Below are positions 23,321 through 32,302 of a stretch of DNA of 47,351 bases, piece after piece. The notes below the pieces were generated by a model. It ran no database searches, had not been told where the DNA came from, and saw only the letters and a program-made list of their open reading frames with translations. Origin of the DNA: a virus. The stretch covers positions 1-47,351 of the IMG/VR virus record IMGVR_UViG_3300037261_000019, one strand, 5' to 3'. The position numbers were made by a program, and so were the translations under genes. Within the stretch, counting starts at the first letter, position 1; every line of letters starts with the position of its first letter.

Positions 23321-24270
23321 TGACTGTCTCCCAGCCCCTGGTCGTCCAGCGGGTTCGTGACCTTACCTGGGACACGCCCTACGCCTTTCAGTCCTCCCAG
23401 ACCATCACCGGGGACACCCTCCTCACCGTGCCTGATAACACGAAGTACTCGACAGGCACCGTGCTGGAGTGGCAAGACACTGGCGAGCTGATGTACGTCA
23501 ACGGTTTCTCGGGAGCCACTGGCTGTATCGTCATCCGGGGCTGGGAGAGCACTACAGTGACCGGGCACACCGGGACGCAGACGGTCTTTCAGGACCCTTT
23601 CTTCCGCTACCACCGTATCGCTGACGGGCTCACGCTCACCATCCAGGAGCTGTATCCGTACGCCTACAAGAAGGTTACCACCACCATCACTCCTATCACC
23701 GGCAGCCCTACCTGGATTAACCTTGCAGCGGACGCAGTAGGCCTCATCCGTGTGTCTCAGGTGGACACCACTAACCCCGCAGTGACGAACCTCTGGACCT
23801 ACGGGGACAGAGGCGCAGCGCTGCCGGTGGGCTTCAGCCGCAACATCCCTACCGGTATGTGTGCAAGCACAGTCGGTGTCATCTTTCCAAGAGGCTTCCG
23901 TGAAACTGTTGATACCGTTCAGGTGGACTATGCGGCGAGGCTTACAGACACTCTCACCGGCACCTCCTATGTGGACCTCACGGATGTTGTTCTTATTGAC
24001 GCAATTGTCTACGGAACAGCTGCACGACTTGTCGAAGCCTCTGATACTCCCCGTGTCACACAAGAGGACCTCGGAATGAGGGATGCTTCGGTCCAGCCTG
24101 GTATGAGAGCACGCCAGGGCCAGGTGTACTGGACCAAGTTCCAGACCCTGAAGAACATCTACTTCGAGCAGCTGCGTCGAGAGATGCCGCTGATGTACGG
24201 AGCCGCAGGGCCACAGGGCCGTGCCAACCTATCCGTAGGCTCTGGCTACAGCACGAACGCCCCCTACTAG
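23320..24270 (+). CDS. 316-aa head-tail adaptor/tail tube candidate
   Basis: Begins MTVSQPLVVQRVRDLTWDTP. The first 120 residues are beta-rich; the second half has a helix-forming region with A-D-A-V-G-L and a helical C-terminus ending in a Gly/Ser/Tyr tail. The start is coupled to the upstream gene (TAATG). In podovirus gene order the adaptor precedes the nozzle gene, and a large beta-rich protein follows two genes later, so an adaptor role is plausible. No motif confirms it. Confidence 0.6.
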   Translation: MTVSQPLVVQRVRDLTWDTPYAFQSSQTITGDTLLTVPDNTKYSTGTVLEWQDTGELMYVNGFSGATGCIVIRGWESTTVTGHTGTQTVFQDPFFRYHRIADGLTLTIQELYPYAYKKVTTTITPITGSPTWINLAADAVGLIRVSQVDTTNPAVTNLWTYGDRGAALPVGFSRNIPTGMCASTVGVIFPRGFRETVDTVQVDYAARLTDTLTGTSYVDLTDVVLIDAIVYGTAARLVEASDTPRVTQEDLGMRDASVQPGMRARQGQVYWTKFQTLKNIYFEQLRREMPLMYGAAGPQGRANLSVGSGYSTNAPY

Positions 24271-24275
24271 GAAAC

Positions 24276-24291
24276 GGGCTCTAGGGAGCCC
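24276..24291 (+). terminator. GGGCTC/GAGCCC hairpin
   Basis: A 6-bp stem with a TAGG loop lies in the 42-bp gap between the 316-aa and 236-aa genes. No T-run follows. It is probably a processing or attenuation site. Confidence 0.45.
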
Positions 24292-24312
24292 TCTGAAGAA
24301 CAGGAACGGATT

Positions 24313-25023
24313 ATGTTCAATACAGTTATCTCAGTCCCCTTCGCACTTGGGGCAGCCTCAGGCGTTGCCATCAACACCCTGCAGAAGTTCGTGTCAAGCA
24401 TCAACTTCTCCGTCTTCTCCACAGGTGCCACGCTCCAGCTCATCCAGGGGTTTGTGGTCCAGCCCGGTACCGGCACCCCAACCCTCGTGGCTACGGGCGC
24501 AGTCGGCATCCCGTCCCAGACCTCCTCGTACTTCCTCAGGGCCTTCGGCATGGGCACCGGGACGGTGGACTCGGCCATCTCCGCAGGTGTGGTCAACGAC
24601 GGTACCCACACCTACAACTCCATCGTCATCGTGGCTCAGGCCACGGGTGTCCGACGCCTGGACCTCTACCGCTCCGCTGGCTCAGTCACCGGTGCGCTGG
24701 TGACCTCGTTCTACCCCTCCGCGTTCAACGCTGCGGGGACCGAGGGACAGGCTGGCACGGGTGGTAACATCCCCTTCCCTGGCAAGTACACGACCATCAC
24801 GGGCGTCACCTTCATCGACACCCTGCCCACAGCCTCCCTGGGAGCCACCTCGTCCATCGTCACGGGTACCACCAACACAACAGGTATCATCTCGGGCCAG
24901 TACTTCGGGCAGGCCCTGACCTTCGCGGACATCACATTCCAACCCCCTCTGGCTGGTACGCAGTCCTGGTACCTGCAGGCAGGGAGCACGGGGACAATCT
25001 CCGGAGTCTTGAGAGGACGCTAG
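24313..25023 (+). CDS. 236-aa Thr/Gly-rich structural protein
   Basis: CAGGAAC precedes the ATG. The protein is almost wholly beta-type, rich in Thr, Gly, Ser and Ala with few charges, as in virion surface or tail proteins. The N-terminus (F-N-T-V-I-S-V-P-F) and regular V-x-V-A-Q-A-T patterns suggest repeated strands. It lies directly before the 740-aa tail protein, with 1 bp between stop and start. Function unknown beyond a likely structural role. Confidence 0.65.
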   Translation: MFNTVISVPFALGAASGVAINTLQKFVSSINFSVFSTGATLQLIQGFVVQPGTGTPTLVATGAVGIPSQTSSYFLRAFGMGTGTVDSAISAGVVNDGTHTYNSIVIVAQATGVRRLDLYRSAGSVTGALVTSFYPSAFNAAGTEGQAGTGGNIPFPGKYTTITGVTFIDTLPTASLGATSSIVTGTTNTTGIISGQYFGQALTFADITFQPPLAGTQSWYLQAGSTGTISGVLRGR

Positions 25024-25024
25024 T

Positions 25025-27247
25025 ATGCTGGCCAACGGTGCCCACGGGCAGCTGGGGCCATACTCGTTCCTCCTGGATGAGGATATTGACTCCTCTCAGC
25101 TGAACTCCGGTTTCTTCCGCCCTCACTACACACATACTGCGGAGTCTCTCTTCGCTACCGCAGACACTGCCATCATCGGGATGGCCAAGAAGGAGAACGT
25201 TCATCCCGAACGTCTCATCTGGTCTGTCTTCGATGACTGGTCTGGTGGGGAGGGTAACCGACTCTACTCCGAAGACAACCCCTTTACATACGACTACGCA
25301 GACGGCCTGAACCCTCGCATTCGTGGCGAGCTGACAGGCCGTCCTTCGCGTTCCTACGTGGGCTCCACCCTGGCTACGAACGATGTCTCGAAGAGGCCCA
25401 CTACAGCAGTCGGCTCCCAGGCATTCTGGTACGGTGGTGGCCAACGCATCGGATACATCGGGACGAACGTCTCCCCCGCCGGTGCTAACTGGCAGATTGT
25501 GGACTCCACGAACACCGGGACTACGGACCTCACGGGCCTCCAGCATCTCTCCGGGACGTACGCCATCACGGCTATGTGCGGAGACAGCGAGTACATGTAC
25601 TACTCCGCTCAGAGCGTGTCCGGAACCACGGGCTCCCGCGTCCTCCTCGCTAAGACCTCGGACAACACCAACGCGGCTGGGCCCGTCACGGGGACCAGCA
25701 CAGCCGTCAGCATCGCTCCCTTTGCCGGGATGTCGATTATGAACGGCAGGTTGTACGGCTGGACAGGCCGCAAGCTATTCGAGCACGACATCTCCAACCT
25801 GACTGGTGCCACCGTCACAGCCCTGGCCTCCACGGCTTGCCGCAAGGTCTTCGACTCAGGTGTGGACCCGGCCACTAACAACGTCTTCGGCAACCAGTAT
25901 TGGGCAGGGACAGCAGCGTCTGAGAACCAGGTGTTCATGTTCTACACCACCCACGGCCAGTCCCAGGTCTTCCAATTCCACAACTCTAAGGGTGCGGGGC
26001 CTCTCTGGACCTGCCCCCAGGGGTTCTCCGTCAAGCAGATTACCTACCAGAACGGCATCCTGTGGTGTGCTGGGCACTGGGGCGGAAGCTCCAACTCTAC
26101 GGGCTTCGGAGCCCTGTATGCCCTGCCGCTGGATACCCTGAAGCCTGTGTTCGTCAACTGGTTCCGTCGCTCTCAGGCTCACGGCCTGAACCTACAGATG
26201 CAGGAGATGTCCAGCTCTTACGGCAACCAGATTATGGTGGCCGCAGCAAGGACTGGGCGAGTCTTCATCTACGACGCGGATATGGATGCCGTATCCATGC
26301 TGGACTCAATCTCTACCGCAGGGGACGATGGCGAGGGCAGTGCGGGTTCTACGGGCTCCCCGTTCACCTCCGGCACTGGACCCAACGGCTCTTCAGGAGA
26401 CGGTGGCCTGCCAACGGATGCCCTGAGCTTCACGATGAACTCAGACCGTATCGGACAACTGGCCACCTGGGGGTTGTGGCGCTTCGTCTTCATCTTCGAC
26501 CCCAGTCAGGCCGTAGGGACAGCGGGAAACTATCGCCTCCTGTACTACTCCGATGACGAGAAATGGAACGTGCAGACGTCCACGGCTACCAACGATACAC
26601 AGGGCGGCCTGGACTCTGGAGACTGGGACTTCCGGCTCCCATTCGAGCAGAAGGCCCTGATGGGGTTCGACGTGTCCTATGAGCCTCTCACCACTGGACA
26701 GGAACTTGAGGTATGGTACAAGCTGGACCAGGGCTCCTGGGCGCTTGCCGCCATGCTTACCTCAGCCTCAGCCGATGCCGCCAAGGGCCGCACCTACATC
26801 CAGGTCTCGGCCTCCGATGGCCCCACGTTCCCGGGTGGGCAGACAGACCCGCCCACTACTACCGTGAAGTTCACCTCGATGCGAGTGAAGACTATTCTCC
26901 GTGGAAAGCGCATAGCAGGCGTGGACCACGCCCCGCCCGTGTGCCTGGCAGTCAATGCAGAGGCCCAGCTTATCACTTTCGACCACGTGTGGGAGATTGC
27001 CATTCAGCTCAAAGACGAGAAGGGTGGTACTCGGCTTAAGGACAGGGCTGTCCCTGGGGAGAAGCTACGCCAATGGGTCTGGAATATGGTTAAAGACAAG
27101 TCCATCGTCACCTTCTTGGACGGCTATCCCTATAAGCAGACGGGTAAGTACGACACCTGGTCCTGTACTATCGAGAACCCACAAGATGTTATCAAGCGTA
27201 ATGCTGAAGGCACTCTACGCCTCACTCTAAGGACCGTCCCATCGTAG
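25025..27247 (+). CDS. 740-aa tail protein, nozzle/beta-propeller candidate
   Basis: GAGAGG precedes the ATG. The sequence is rich in short beta segments with Trp, Tyr and Gly. Repeated patterns such as G-R-L-Y-G-W-T-G, N-G-I-L-W-C-A-G-H-W and G-R-V-F-I-Y-D-A-D suggest a beta-propeller of blade repeats in residues 100-430. The C-terminal 200 residues look like a separate domain with L-K-D-E-K-G-G-T-R and W-V-W-N-M-V-K. T7 gp12-type nozzle proteins are propeller proteins of similar length in the same relative position. The assignment is by pattern and place only. Confidence 0.6.
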   Translation: MLANGAHGQLGPYSFLLDEDIDSSQLNSGFFRPHYTHTAESLFATADTAIIGMAKKENVHPERLIWSVFDDWSGGEGNRLYSEDNPFTYDYADGLNPRIRGELTGRPSRSYVGSTLATNDVSKRPTTAVGSQAFWYGGGQRIGYIGTNVSPAGANWQIVDSTNTGTTDLTGLQHLSGTYAITAMCGDSEYMYYSAQSVSGTTGSRVLLAKTSDNTNAAGPVTGTSTAVSIAPFAGMSIMNGRLYGWTGRKLFEHDISNLTGATVTALASTACRKVFDSGVDPATNNVFGNQYWAGTAASENQVFMFYTTHGQSQVFQFHNSKGAGPLWTCPQGFSVKQITYQNGILWCAGHWGGSSNSTGFGALYALPLDTLKPVFVNWFRRSQAHGLNLQMQEMSSSYGNQIMVAAARTGRVFIYDADMDAVSMLDSISTAGDDGEGSAGSTGSPFTSGTGPNGSSGDGGLPTDALSFTMNSDRIGQLATWGLWRFVFIFDPSQAVGTAGNYRLLYYSDDEKWNVQTSTATNDTQGGLDSGDWDFRLPFEQKALMGFDVSYEPLTTGQELEVWYKLDQGSWALAAMLTSASADAAKGRTYIQVSASDGPTFPGGQTDPPTTTVKFTSMRVKTILRGKRIAGVDHAPPVCLAVNAEAQLITFDHVWEIAIQLKDEKGGTRLKDRAVPGEKLRQWVWNMVKDKSIVTFLDGYPYKQTGKYDTWSCTIENPQDVIKRNAEGTLRLTLRTVPS

Positions 27248-27285
27248 CCCCAATCATTCCTCACGCCCGTCAGTACGCACGCTTC

Positions 27286-27711
27286 GTGCCTCAGACACTG
27301 GTACCCATCTTCAACTCCAAACTGTACGACTGGTACCGGACTGGGATGGCCGTGAACCACCACGCCCACGAGCAGGAGCACCCGCTGGCACCCCTGGTCT
27401 ACACGTCTCTGCCCACCCTGGTGGACGGAGTGACGGGCACACCGATGCGGATGATTGACGGTGGTGAGATTGTCAAGGGCAGTGTCTCGGGGTTGAACAC
27501 GGCGCCCAGCGGTGACATGACAGTGACGCTCTACATCAACGGCATCGACGCCCTGGATATCAAGATTGGCTCTGGCACCACGTACACAGACTTCCAGCTG
27601 GCGACCATTATCCACTACTCGGCAGGGGACACCCTGTCACTCAGCGCCTCCGGAACTGCCGGTAGCGCAGGGAGCTATGTCTTCCAGACACACATCAACA
27701 GATTGGGTTAA
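27286..27711 (+). CDS. 141-aa tail-associated protein
   Basis: The frame is open from 27208 but offers no ATG; GTG 27286 is the best available start and has only a weak ribosome site, so the N-terminus is uncertain. The protein contains N-H-H-A-H-E-Q-E-H and a beta-rich C-terminal half (T-V-T-L-Y-I-N-G-I-D-A-L-D-I-K-I-G) resembling tail-fibre attachment or baseplate-like domains. It sits between the 740-aa tail protein and the collagen-like fibre. Confidence 0.6.
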   Translation: MPQTLVPIFNSKLYDWYRTGMAVNHHAHEQEHPLAPLVYTSLPTLVDGVTGTPMRMIDGGEIVKGSVSGLNTAPSGDMTVTLYINGIDALDIKIGSGTTYTDFQLATIIHYSAGDTLSLSASGTAGSAGSYVFQTHINRLG

Positions 27712-27723
27712 GGGTACTTCACT

Positions 27724-28857
27724 ATGGCTGGCTACGCGGAGAACCCTGTATCCGGCAGCACCCAGATACACGACATCGAGGCTGGTTCGGGCATCACCCT
27801 GACGGAAGTCATCGTCCAGATTGCGACAGGAAGCCTTAACAATGGCTCAGCAGGGCAGACACCGGACATCTACACGAAAGCCATCCGTGTCGACGCCACG
27901 GCAGGCGGCGTTGGGCCGACTGGCGCCACTGGACCGACCGGTGGCACTGGCTCTGCGGGTACTCCGGGTGCTCAAGGGGCGTCCGGTACACCTGGTGTTG
28001 CGGGCCCCACGGGGCCGACTGGGCCGACAGGCCCTACGGGCAGCACTGGGCCTACTGGTCCGACTGGAGTTACTGGACCTACGGGTATCACAGGGCCTAC
28101 GGGCATTACGGGACCGACTGGCCCGACTGGGCCCACCGGGCCAACGGGTCCGACGGGTGTCACCGGGCCACAGGGTACTACTGGGGCTACCGGCCCTACT
28201 GGCCCGACTGGCCCTACTGGGGCACAAGGGTTAGACGGTCTTGATGGGAACGCTGGTGCTACGGGCGTCACGGGGCCACAGGGTACTACTGGGGCTACCG
28301 GCCCTACTGGCCCGACTGGGCCCACCGGGCCAACAGGGGTCACCGGTGCTACGGGCGTTACTGGGCCGCTGCAGTCAGGAGCAGGTGGTCTTGCAAGCAT
28401 CGTCACGATTACAGGTTCTACAACGGATGTCACAGCAGGTATCACTCTGGCCAGTCAGACAGCGGCCTCGGGAAGTGTATGGGAAATCACGGCCCACGGC
28501 CAGTTCGTCCCGGCCTCGTCGGCTACGGCAAGGAATATGCAGGTCAGGGCCTACTGGGGAAGCACAGCCCTTACTATCACCCAGGTTGTGGTGAAGATTA
28601 GCTCAGCTACTACCACCAGCTGGTTCCTCAGACTGATGCTTACCGGAGTAGATACGACACATATCTGGAGCGCTGGTTCGTTTATCAACGATGCCTCCCT
28701 GGATGTGCTAACGGGAACACAGATTGACAGACCGGCTCCTGGCAGTGTTGCCGTGACGTCAGGTGCTCAGACCTTGGACCTCAGGTTCTCTGAGAGCGTG
28801 GCAGTCGTGGGAGACGGCTGGCGCGTCGAAGGTGTCACGATGCAGAGGATTATCTAG
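27724..28857 (+). CDS. Collagen-like tail fibre protein
   Basis: After an N-terminal attachment domain of about 60 residues, residues 62-217 are Gly-X-Y repeats, mostly G-P-T and G-V-T, which form a collagen triple helix in phage fibres. The C-terminal 160 residues form a separate beta-rich tip domain, probably the receptor-binding knob ([17 protein letters not shown]). The repeat contains a 47-bp exact direct duplication (28165-28211 and 28273-28319), so its length can change by recombination. Thr in the third position offers many O-glycosylation sites, and a glycosyltransferase gene lies two genes downstream. The stop overlaps the next start (TAGTG). Confidence 0.9.
   Translation: MAGYAENPVSGSTQIHDIEAGSGITLTEVIVQIATGSLNNGSAGQTPDIYTKAIRVDATAGGVGPTGATGPTGGTGSAGTPGAQGASGTPGVAGPTGPTGPTGPTGSTGPTGPTGVTGPTGITGPTGITGPTGPTGPTGPTGPTGVTGPQGTTGATGPTGPTGPTGAQGLDGLDGNAGATGVTGPQGTTGATGPTGPTGPTGPTGVTGATGVTGPLQSGAGGLASIVTITGSTTDVTAGITLASQTAASGSVWEITAHGQFVPASSATARNMQVRAYWGSTALTITQVVVKISSATTTSWFLRLMLTGVDTTHIWSAGSFINDASLDVLTGTQIDRPAPGSVAVTSGAQTLDLRFSESVAVVGDGWRVEGVTMQRII
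28165..28319 (+). repeat. 47-bp direct repeat inside the collagen-like region
   Basis: 28165-28211 and 28273-28319 are identical; the offset is 108 bp, or 36 residues, so recombination between copies keeps the frame and the Gly-X-Y register. A further shared stretch flanks them. Confidence 0.85.
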
Positions 28858-29069
28858 TGGAACCCGAATGGCAGCGAGAGCAGATGATTGGAAAGCGTGC
28901 TGAGCCAGGCGCTATCCAGGTTATCGAGACTGTTGCCTACAAGGTTACACACATACGCCTAGCGAAAGGATGGTGGTTGTCTAAGACAGTCCACTATGAC
29001 CACCCTTCAGAGTATGCTGAGCACGTGTACCATCCTGGAACAGAGACCCATTATCCGGAGGAGAATTAA
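28857..29069 (+). CDS. 70-aa protein, unknown
   Basis: GTG start coupled to the fibre stop (TAGTG). The protein is charged, with a W-W-L-S-K-T-V-H-Y-D-H segment and a His/Glu-rich C-terminus. It could help fold the fibre or link it to the tail, as small proteins after fibre genes often do, but no family is recognised. The next gene begins directly after its stop. Confidence 0.65.
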   Translation: MEPEWQREQMIGKRAEPGAIQVIETVAYKVTHIRLAKGWWLSKTVHYDHPSEYAEHVYHPGTETHYPEEN

Positions 29070-30158
29070 ATGAGATTGCATGTAGTGAACCTCCCCCATA
29101 CGAACACCACTGACGAGTTCAGCTGGTGTGCCTACTCGACAAAGGTTAAGCGCTTTTGCGACATGATGACTTCCCTGGACTACGAAGTCATCCTGTACGG
29201 TGGCCCCGAGAACGATGCTGCCGTGACCGAGCACGTAGTCACCTCTACCGAGCAGTCCGATGGCGTCGTCATCCCCCCGTTCGACATGAACTTCCCGACG
29301 TGGCGCCATATGGCCGAGCGCACCATCCCCGAAATCCGTACCAGGGCATCTAAGTCCGACATGCTCTGCCTCATCGGCGGGGCGTCCCAGCTCCCCATCG
29401 CCCAGGCCATCCCCGAGCTGCCCGCCGTCGAGTACGGCATCGGCTACTCCGGGGTGTTCAGCAAGTTCCGGGTGTTCGAGTCCTACGCTTGGATGCACGC
29501 CGTCCTGGCCCAGACCATCGACGCAGCCGGAGCCGTTGGACGGTTCTACGACAGGGTGATTCCGAACTACTTCGATGTCTCTCAGTTCCCGGAAGGTGAT
29601 GGCAAAGGTGACTACCTCTTCTTCATCGGCAGGCTCATCCCGCTCAAGGGGATTCAGATTGTTCGAGACATCCAGGAGCGCACAGGCCTTCCACTCGTGG
29701 TGGCGGGCACCGGGGACACAAGCCTCCTTCCGAAGGACTGTGAATACATGGGCAATGTCCTACCAGCTGAGAGAGCGAAGCTACTGGGAGGCGCTCGATG
29801 CACGCTCGTACCCACTATGTACGTTGAGCCTTTCGGGGGTGTGGCCGTGGAGTCGATGCTCACAGGAACACCCGTTATCACCACCGACTTTGGAGCATTC
29901 ACTGAGACCGTGCCACAGGGTGTCGGCGGGTACCGGTGCCATGACCTTGGTGAGTTTGAGTGGGCAGTCCAGAATGTTGGGAACCTGGACCGGGCAGCAA
30001 CCCGAGCCCACGCCATGAAGTACGATATGAACACCATCCGGTACGAGTACGACAACTACTTCCAGGCCCTCGCTGAACTCAAGGGCGACGGCTGGTACAG
30101 CAAGAACTCTAGACCACCTGTCGGCGCGGAGCGCCTTCGGGAGAAGGGGGTGAAATAA
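29070..30158 (+). CDS. GT4-family glycosyltransferase (GT-B fold)
   Basis: The 362-aa enzyme shows the C-terminal half of a GT-B glycosyltransferase: Y-L-F-F-I-G-R-L-I-P-L-K-G at about 180-193, A-G-T-G-D, and the E-P-F-G-G-V-A-V-E nucleotide-sugar motif at about 253-261, followed by G-T-P-V-I-T-T-D. It transfers a sugar from an activated donor; the acceptor is unknown. GGAGGA precedes the ATG. Placement inside the tail genes, two genes after a Thr-rich collagen fibre, suggests it decorates the virion fibre, though a host surface target is also possible. Confidence 0.9.
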   Translation: MRLHVVNLPHTNTTDEFSWCAYSTKVKRFCDMMTSLDYEVILYGGPENDAAVTEHVVTSTEQSDGVVIPPFDMNFPTWRHMAERTIPEIRTRASKSDMLCLIGGASQLPIAQAIPELPAVEYGIGYSGVFSKFRVFESYAWMHAVLAQTIDAAGAVGRFYDRVIPNYFDVSQFPEGDGKGDYLFFIGRLIPLKGIQIVRDIQERTGLPLVVAGTGDTSLLPKDCEYMGNVLPAERAKLLGGARCTLVPTMYVEPFGGVAVESMLTGTPVITTDFGAFTETVPQGVGGYRCHDLGEFEWAVQNVGNLDRAATRAHAMKYDMNTIRYEYDNYFQALAELKGDGWYSKNSRPPVGAERLREKGVK

Positions 30159-30508
30159 TGGCTACTTACACACCAACGAACTTCTTCGGAGGCGGTGGGA
30201 CGGCGGCTGCGCTCAGCACCACCATTACCACCTACGCCCAGGCCGTGACTGGTACTGTGTCAATCCTAAGGACAGTCCACGCTATCTGCCCTGCGGGTGG
30301 CAAGACCTTCTCGCTGTCCATCGGGGCTGACGTCCTGACTGGCACCAGGCTGTTCGCCTCCATCGCACTGGCGGCAAACGTCCCGTTCCTGGAGAACGGC
30401 TGGATTGTCATGGCTGCGACGAACGCCACCCACGCCCTGGACGCTCAGTCCAACGACACCGTGACTGGCTCCGTGCTTCTCAACGCGTCAGGATACCTCT
30501 ATGCCTAA
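30158..30508 (+). CDS. 116-aa structural protein, unknown
   Basis: TAATG overlap with the glycosyltransferase. Beta-rich with many Ala and Thr (T-F-S-L-S-I-G-A-D-V-L-T-G), without charges clustered as in enzymes. Similar in style to small tail or capsid proteins that form trimers. It overlaps the next gene by 8 nt. Confidence 0.65.
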   Translation: MATYTPTNFFGGGGTAAALSTTITTYAQAVTGTVSILRTVHAICPAGGKTFSLSIGADVLTGTRLFASIALAANVPFLENGWIVMAATNATHALDAQSNDTVTGSVLLNASGYLYA

Positions 30509-30707
30509 GGAAATAAACCCATACATCTACGTCTACCGTCCTGGACAGGTTGTGTCCAAGGAAGGCGTCTACATCTTCCGGTGTCCCGTGTGCCAGAAGA
30601 TAGAGCGCACTGACGACAAATACGGCCTGGCCTGTACTGGGCCAGGCTCCCAGGACACACACGAGATGACACCCATGGACCTAGAAGGTCTGAGGATGGC
30701 TGAGTAA
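30501..30707 (+). CDS. 68-aa zinc-ribbon-like protein
   Basis: Contains C-P-V-C near residue 28-31, a single Cys at about 45, and a downstream His (D-T-H-E-M), which could make one zinc site. The start lies 8 nt inside the preceding gene and the stop overlaps the next (TAATG). Not a typical tail component; it may be a small assembly helper. Unlike the paralogous array at 43373-46355 it lacks the C-terminal ELExY signature. Confidence 0.65.
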   Translation: MPKEINPYIYVYRPGQVVSKEGVYIFRCPVCQKIERTDDKYGLACTGPGSQDTHEMTPMDLEGLRMAE

Positions 30708-31546
30708 TGTCGTACAAAAGCGTTGTGCTCGCTGACGGCCCCACCGTCTACTACGACATGGACGCCATCGGTGACCAAGCAACGGATTGCATTAAGGAAG
30801 AGGTCACGCTCCTTACAGCCAATGAGCTGCACGTAGGTCCAGCGACAGTAGGTCTTGAACAGAGCATGAGCACCTGTGTCGTCAATGCACTGAAGTTCAA
30901 TGGTAGCTACATCACAGGAAGCAGTGGCCCTAGGGGTACGAGCGGTATCCCAGGCCTTAGTCTTCCTGTCATCACTGGACCTTGTATCCAGTCTGTCGAG
31001 TTCATCATTAGGAATACAGACCTGTCAGCCAACCGTGATGTCATGTCCTTCGGTTACAACAGCAGTGTGGGTGTGTACTCATTCACTCGCCTCGGAGTTC
31101 TGACAGACGGCACTCTGTACTGGCTGTCGCCTAATTACCTGGCTGGTACTCGTGCGGACATCCGTAGTAATGCGGGTGTTATCTCTGCCAACGTCTGGTA
31201 TCACGTCGTGATGACGATTGGGTTCGATGTCGCCTCCAAGGTCACCGGGAGTACTACCAAGTTCTACGTGAACGGAGTGGGCCTTAACACTAACGTAAAC
31301 ACATCCGGTAATCAGATTGACGACGGAACCGGTGGCCAGAATGCCTTCCTTATCGGAGGAGACGTGTACTACCAGGGTGCAGACGGTGCTGGTGATACCA
31401 CAACCTTGGTCTGGAAGGGCGACATTGATGAGGTGGCCATCTACCAGAACGGTGGGCTGTCAGCTGCCCAGGTGTCGGCACACTACGCAGCAATCTCAAG
31501 TTGCATATCTACGGGCGGTTCAGACGCCTGGGGTTGGCACGGTTAA
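30707..31546 (+). CDS. LamG/concanavalin-like tail protein
   Basis: The 279-aa protein carries the hallmarks of a laminin-G/concanavalin-like domain in its second half: N-V-W-Y-H-V-V-M-T-I-G, F-Y-V-N-G-V-G and G-D-I-D-E-V-A-I-Y-Q-N-G-G-L-S-A-A-Q-V, then H-Y. Such domains bind carbohydrates, so it may be a receptor-binding or adhesion protein of the tail. A short collagen-like stretch (G-P-R-G-T-S-G-I-P-G) lies near residue 73. A Cys pair at the ends could be a disulfide. It is coupled to the gene upstream (TAATG). Confidence 0.8.
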   Translation: MSYKSVVLADGPTVYYDMDAIGDQATDCIKEEVTLLTANELHVGPATVGLEQSMSTCVVNALKFNGSYITGSSGPRGTSGIPGLSLPVITGPCIQSVEFIIRNTDLSANRDVMSFGYNSSVGVYSFTRLGVLTDGTLYWLSPNYLAGTRADIRSNAGVISANVWYHVVMTIGFDVASKVTGSTTKFYVNGVGLNTNVNTSGNQIDDGTGGQNAFLIGGDVYYQGADGAGDTTTLVWKGDIDEVAIYQNGGLSAAQVSAHYAAISSCISTGGSDAWGWHG

Positions 31547-31561
31547 GATGCGGTTAAGATG
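31536..31561 (+). repeat. 11-bp tandem duplication at a gene junction
   Basis: CGGTTAAGATG occurs twice in a row around the stop of the LamG-like gene; the second copy supplies the ATG at 31559. A recent slippage event is the simple explanation. It leaves the next gene without a good ribosome site. Confidence 0.7.
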
Positions 31562-31924
31562 ATAGAGCCGAACTCTCTGTACATTTTCATTCCAGGTATC
31601 GTCGGGAGCCTTAGTGGCCTCGTGGCTGCTTGTACTGCTCTGTACTCCGTCCTACGGAACACCCGGTTGCTCAAGAGCCAAGGCGTTGTCCTGGATGAGC
31701 ACGGTATAATGCTGCATTCAGTGGATAACGCAGTCAACGGCAAGTCCCCTGGAGAGTACACTATCGGGGAGCAGGTCGAACAAATGGCTGATACTCTAAC
31801 AGCTCAGAAGACAGCAGCGAAGCTGGTCCTGGATACAGCTGCGGCACTCGCTGAAAAAGACAAGGCTGAAATCGCACCACTCATTCCATCTATCGTACCG
31901 GACGTTGTTGAGGAGGAGAAGTAA
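31559..31924 (+). CDS. Membrane protein with coiled tail, holin candidate
   Basis: The 121-aa product has one N-terminal transmembrane helix (I-F-I-P-G-I-V-G-S-L-S-G-L-V-A-A-C-T), a basic patch R-N-T-R-L-L-K, and a long helical acidic tail. It is followed at once by a 21-residue hydrophobic peptide and a two-helix membrane protein, the last genes of the late operon. This is where a holin cassette would be, but the lysin gene lies far away at 42658. Which of the three is the holin cannot be told from sequence. Confidence 0.65.
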   Translation: MIEPNSLYIFIPGIVGSLSGLVAACTALYSVLRNTRLLKSQGVVLDEHGIMLHSVDNAVNGKSPGEYTIGEQVEQMADTLTAQKTAAKLVLDTAAALAEKDKAEIAPLIPSIVPDVVEEEK

Positions 31925-31989
31925 TGGGACTTATCGTTCTACTCGTAGTCATTATCCTTGTAATCGTTATCGTTAAGGCGGTGTTGTAA
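31924..31989 (+). CDS. 21-aa hydrophobic minigene
   Basis: ATG 31924 overlaps the preceding TAA (TAATG). The peptide is MGLIVLLVVIILVIVIVKA plus two residues: one pure transmembrane helix with a single Lys near the end. Codon-perfect hydrophobicity over the whole frame, the coupled start and the fit between two membrane genes (2 bp to the next ATG) support expression. It may be a holin partner or antiholin. Confidence 0.6.
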   Translation: MGLIVLLVVIILVIVIVKAVL

Positions 31990-31991
31990 GT

Positions 31992-32294
31992 ATGTCGTTC
32001 TATTCACCACCCGAAGCACCCGTCCCTGTAGACCCGAACGCTCCACCCAAGGTCCCCAGCAAGTTCTCCCTGAACTTCAAGGTGGGGCTTACGGCTGCGG
32101 ACCTCAGGCGTATCGTCTGGACCGCTGTGTTCGCCTTCGTGGGTGTCTTCACGCCCCTAGCGGCAGGCCTCGCAGGGTTCCACAACTTCTCAGACGCGAA
32201 AGCAGCCGCCCTGGCCCTGTTACCTGCGGGCTTGGCGGCTGCGTTGTCTGCTGTGAAGAATGGTATCCTGGCCGACACGTCTGTTGCTAAGTAG
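31992..32294 (+). CDS. 100-aa two-helix membrane protein, holin candidate
   Basis: A Pro-rich cytoplasmic N-terminus (residues 1-30) is followed by two hydrophobic helices near residues 40-60 and 71-88 separated by a short loop, and a short charged tail. This is the layout of small phage holins, which form membrane lesions at the end of infection. It is the last gene of the late operon. The ribosome site is weak, so translation may be coupled to the 21-aa minigene. Confidence 0.65.
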   Translation: MSFYSPPEAPVPVDPNAPPKVPSKFSLNFKVGLTAADLRRIVWTAVFAFVGVFTPLAAGLAGFHNFSDAKAAALALLPAGLAAALSAVKNGILADTSVAK

Positions 32295-32302
32295 TAATCC
32301 GT

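Noticed and set aside
28000-28370. Dense short repeats that could be mistaken for a CRISPR array
   Set aside because: They are in-frame Gly-X-Thr codons of the fibre gene with no unique spacers of constant length.
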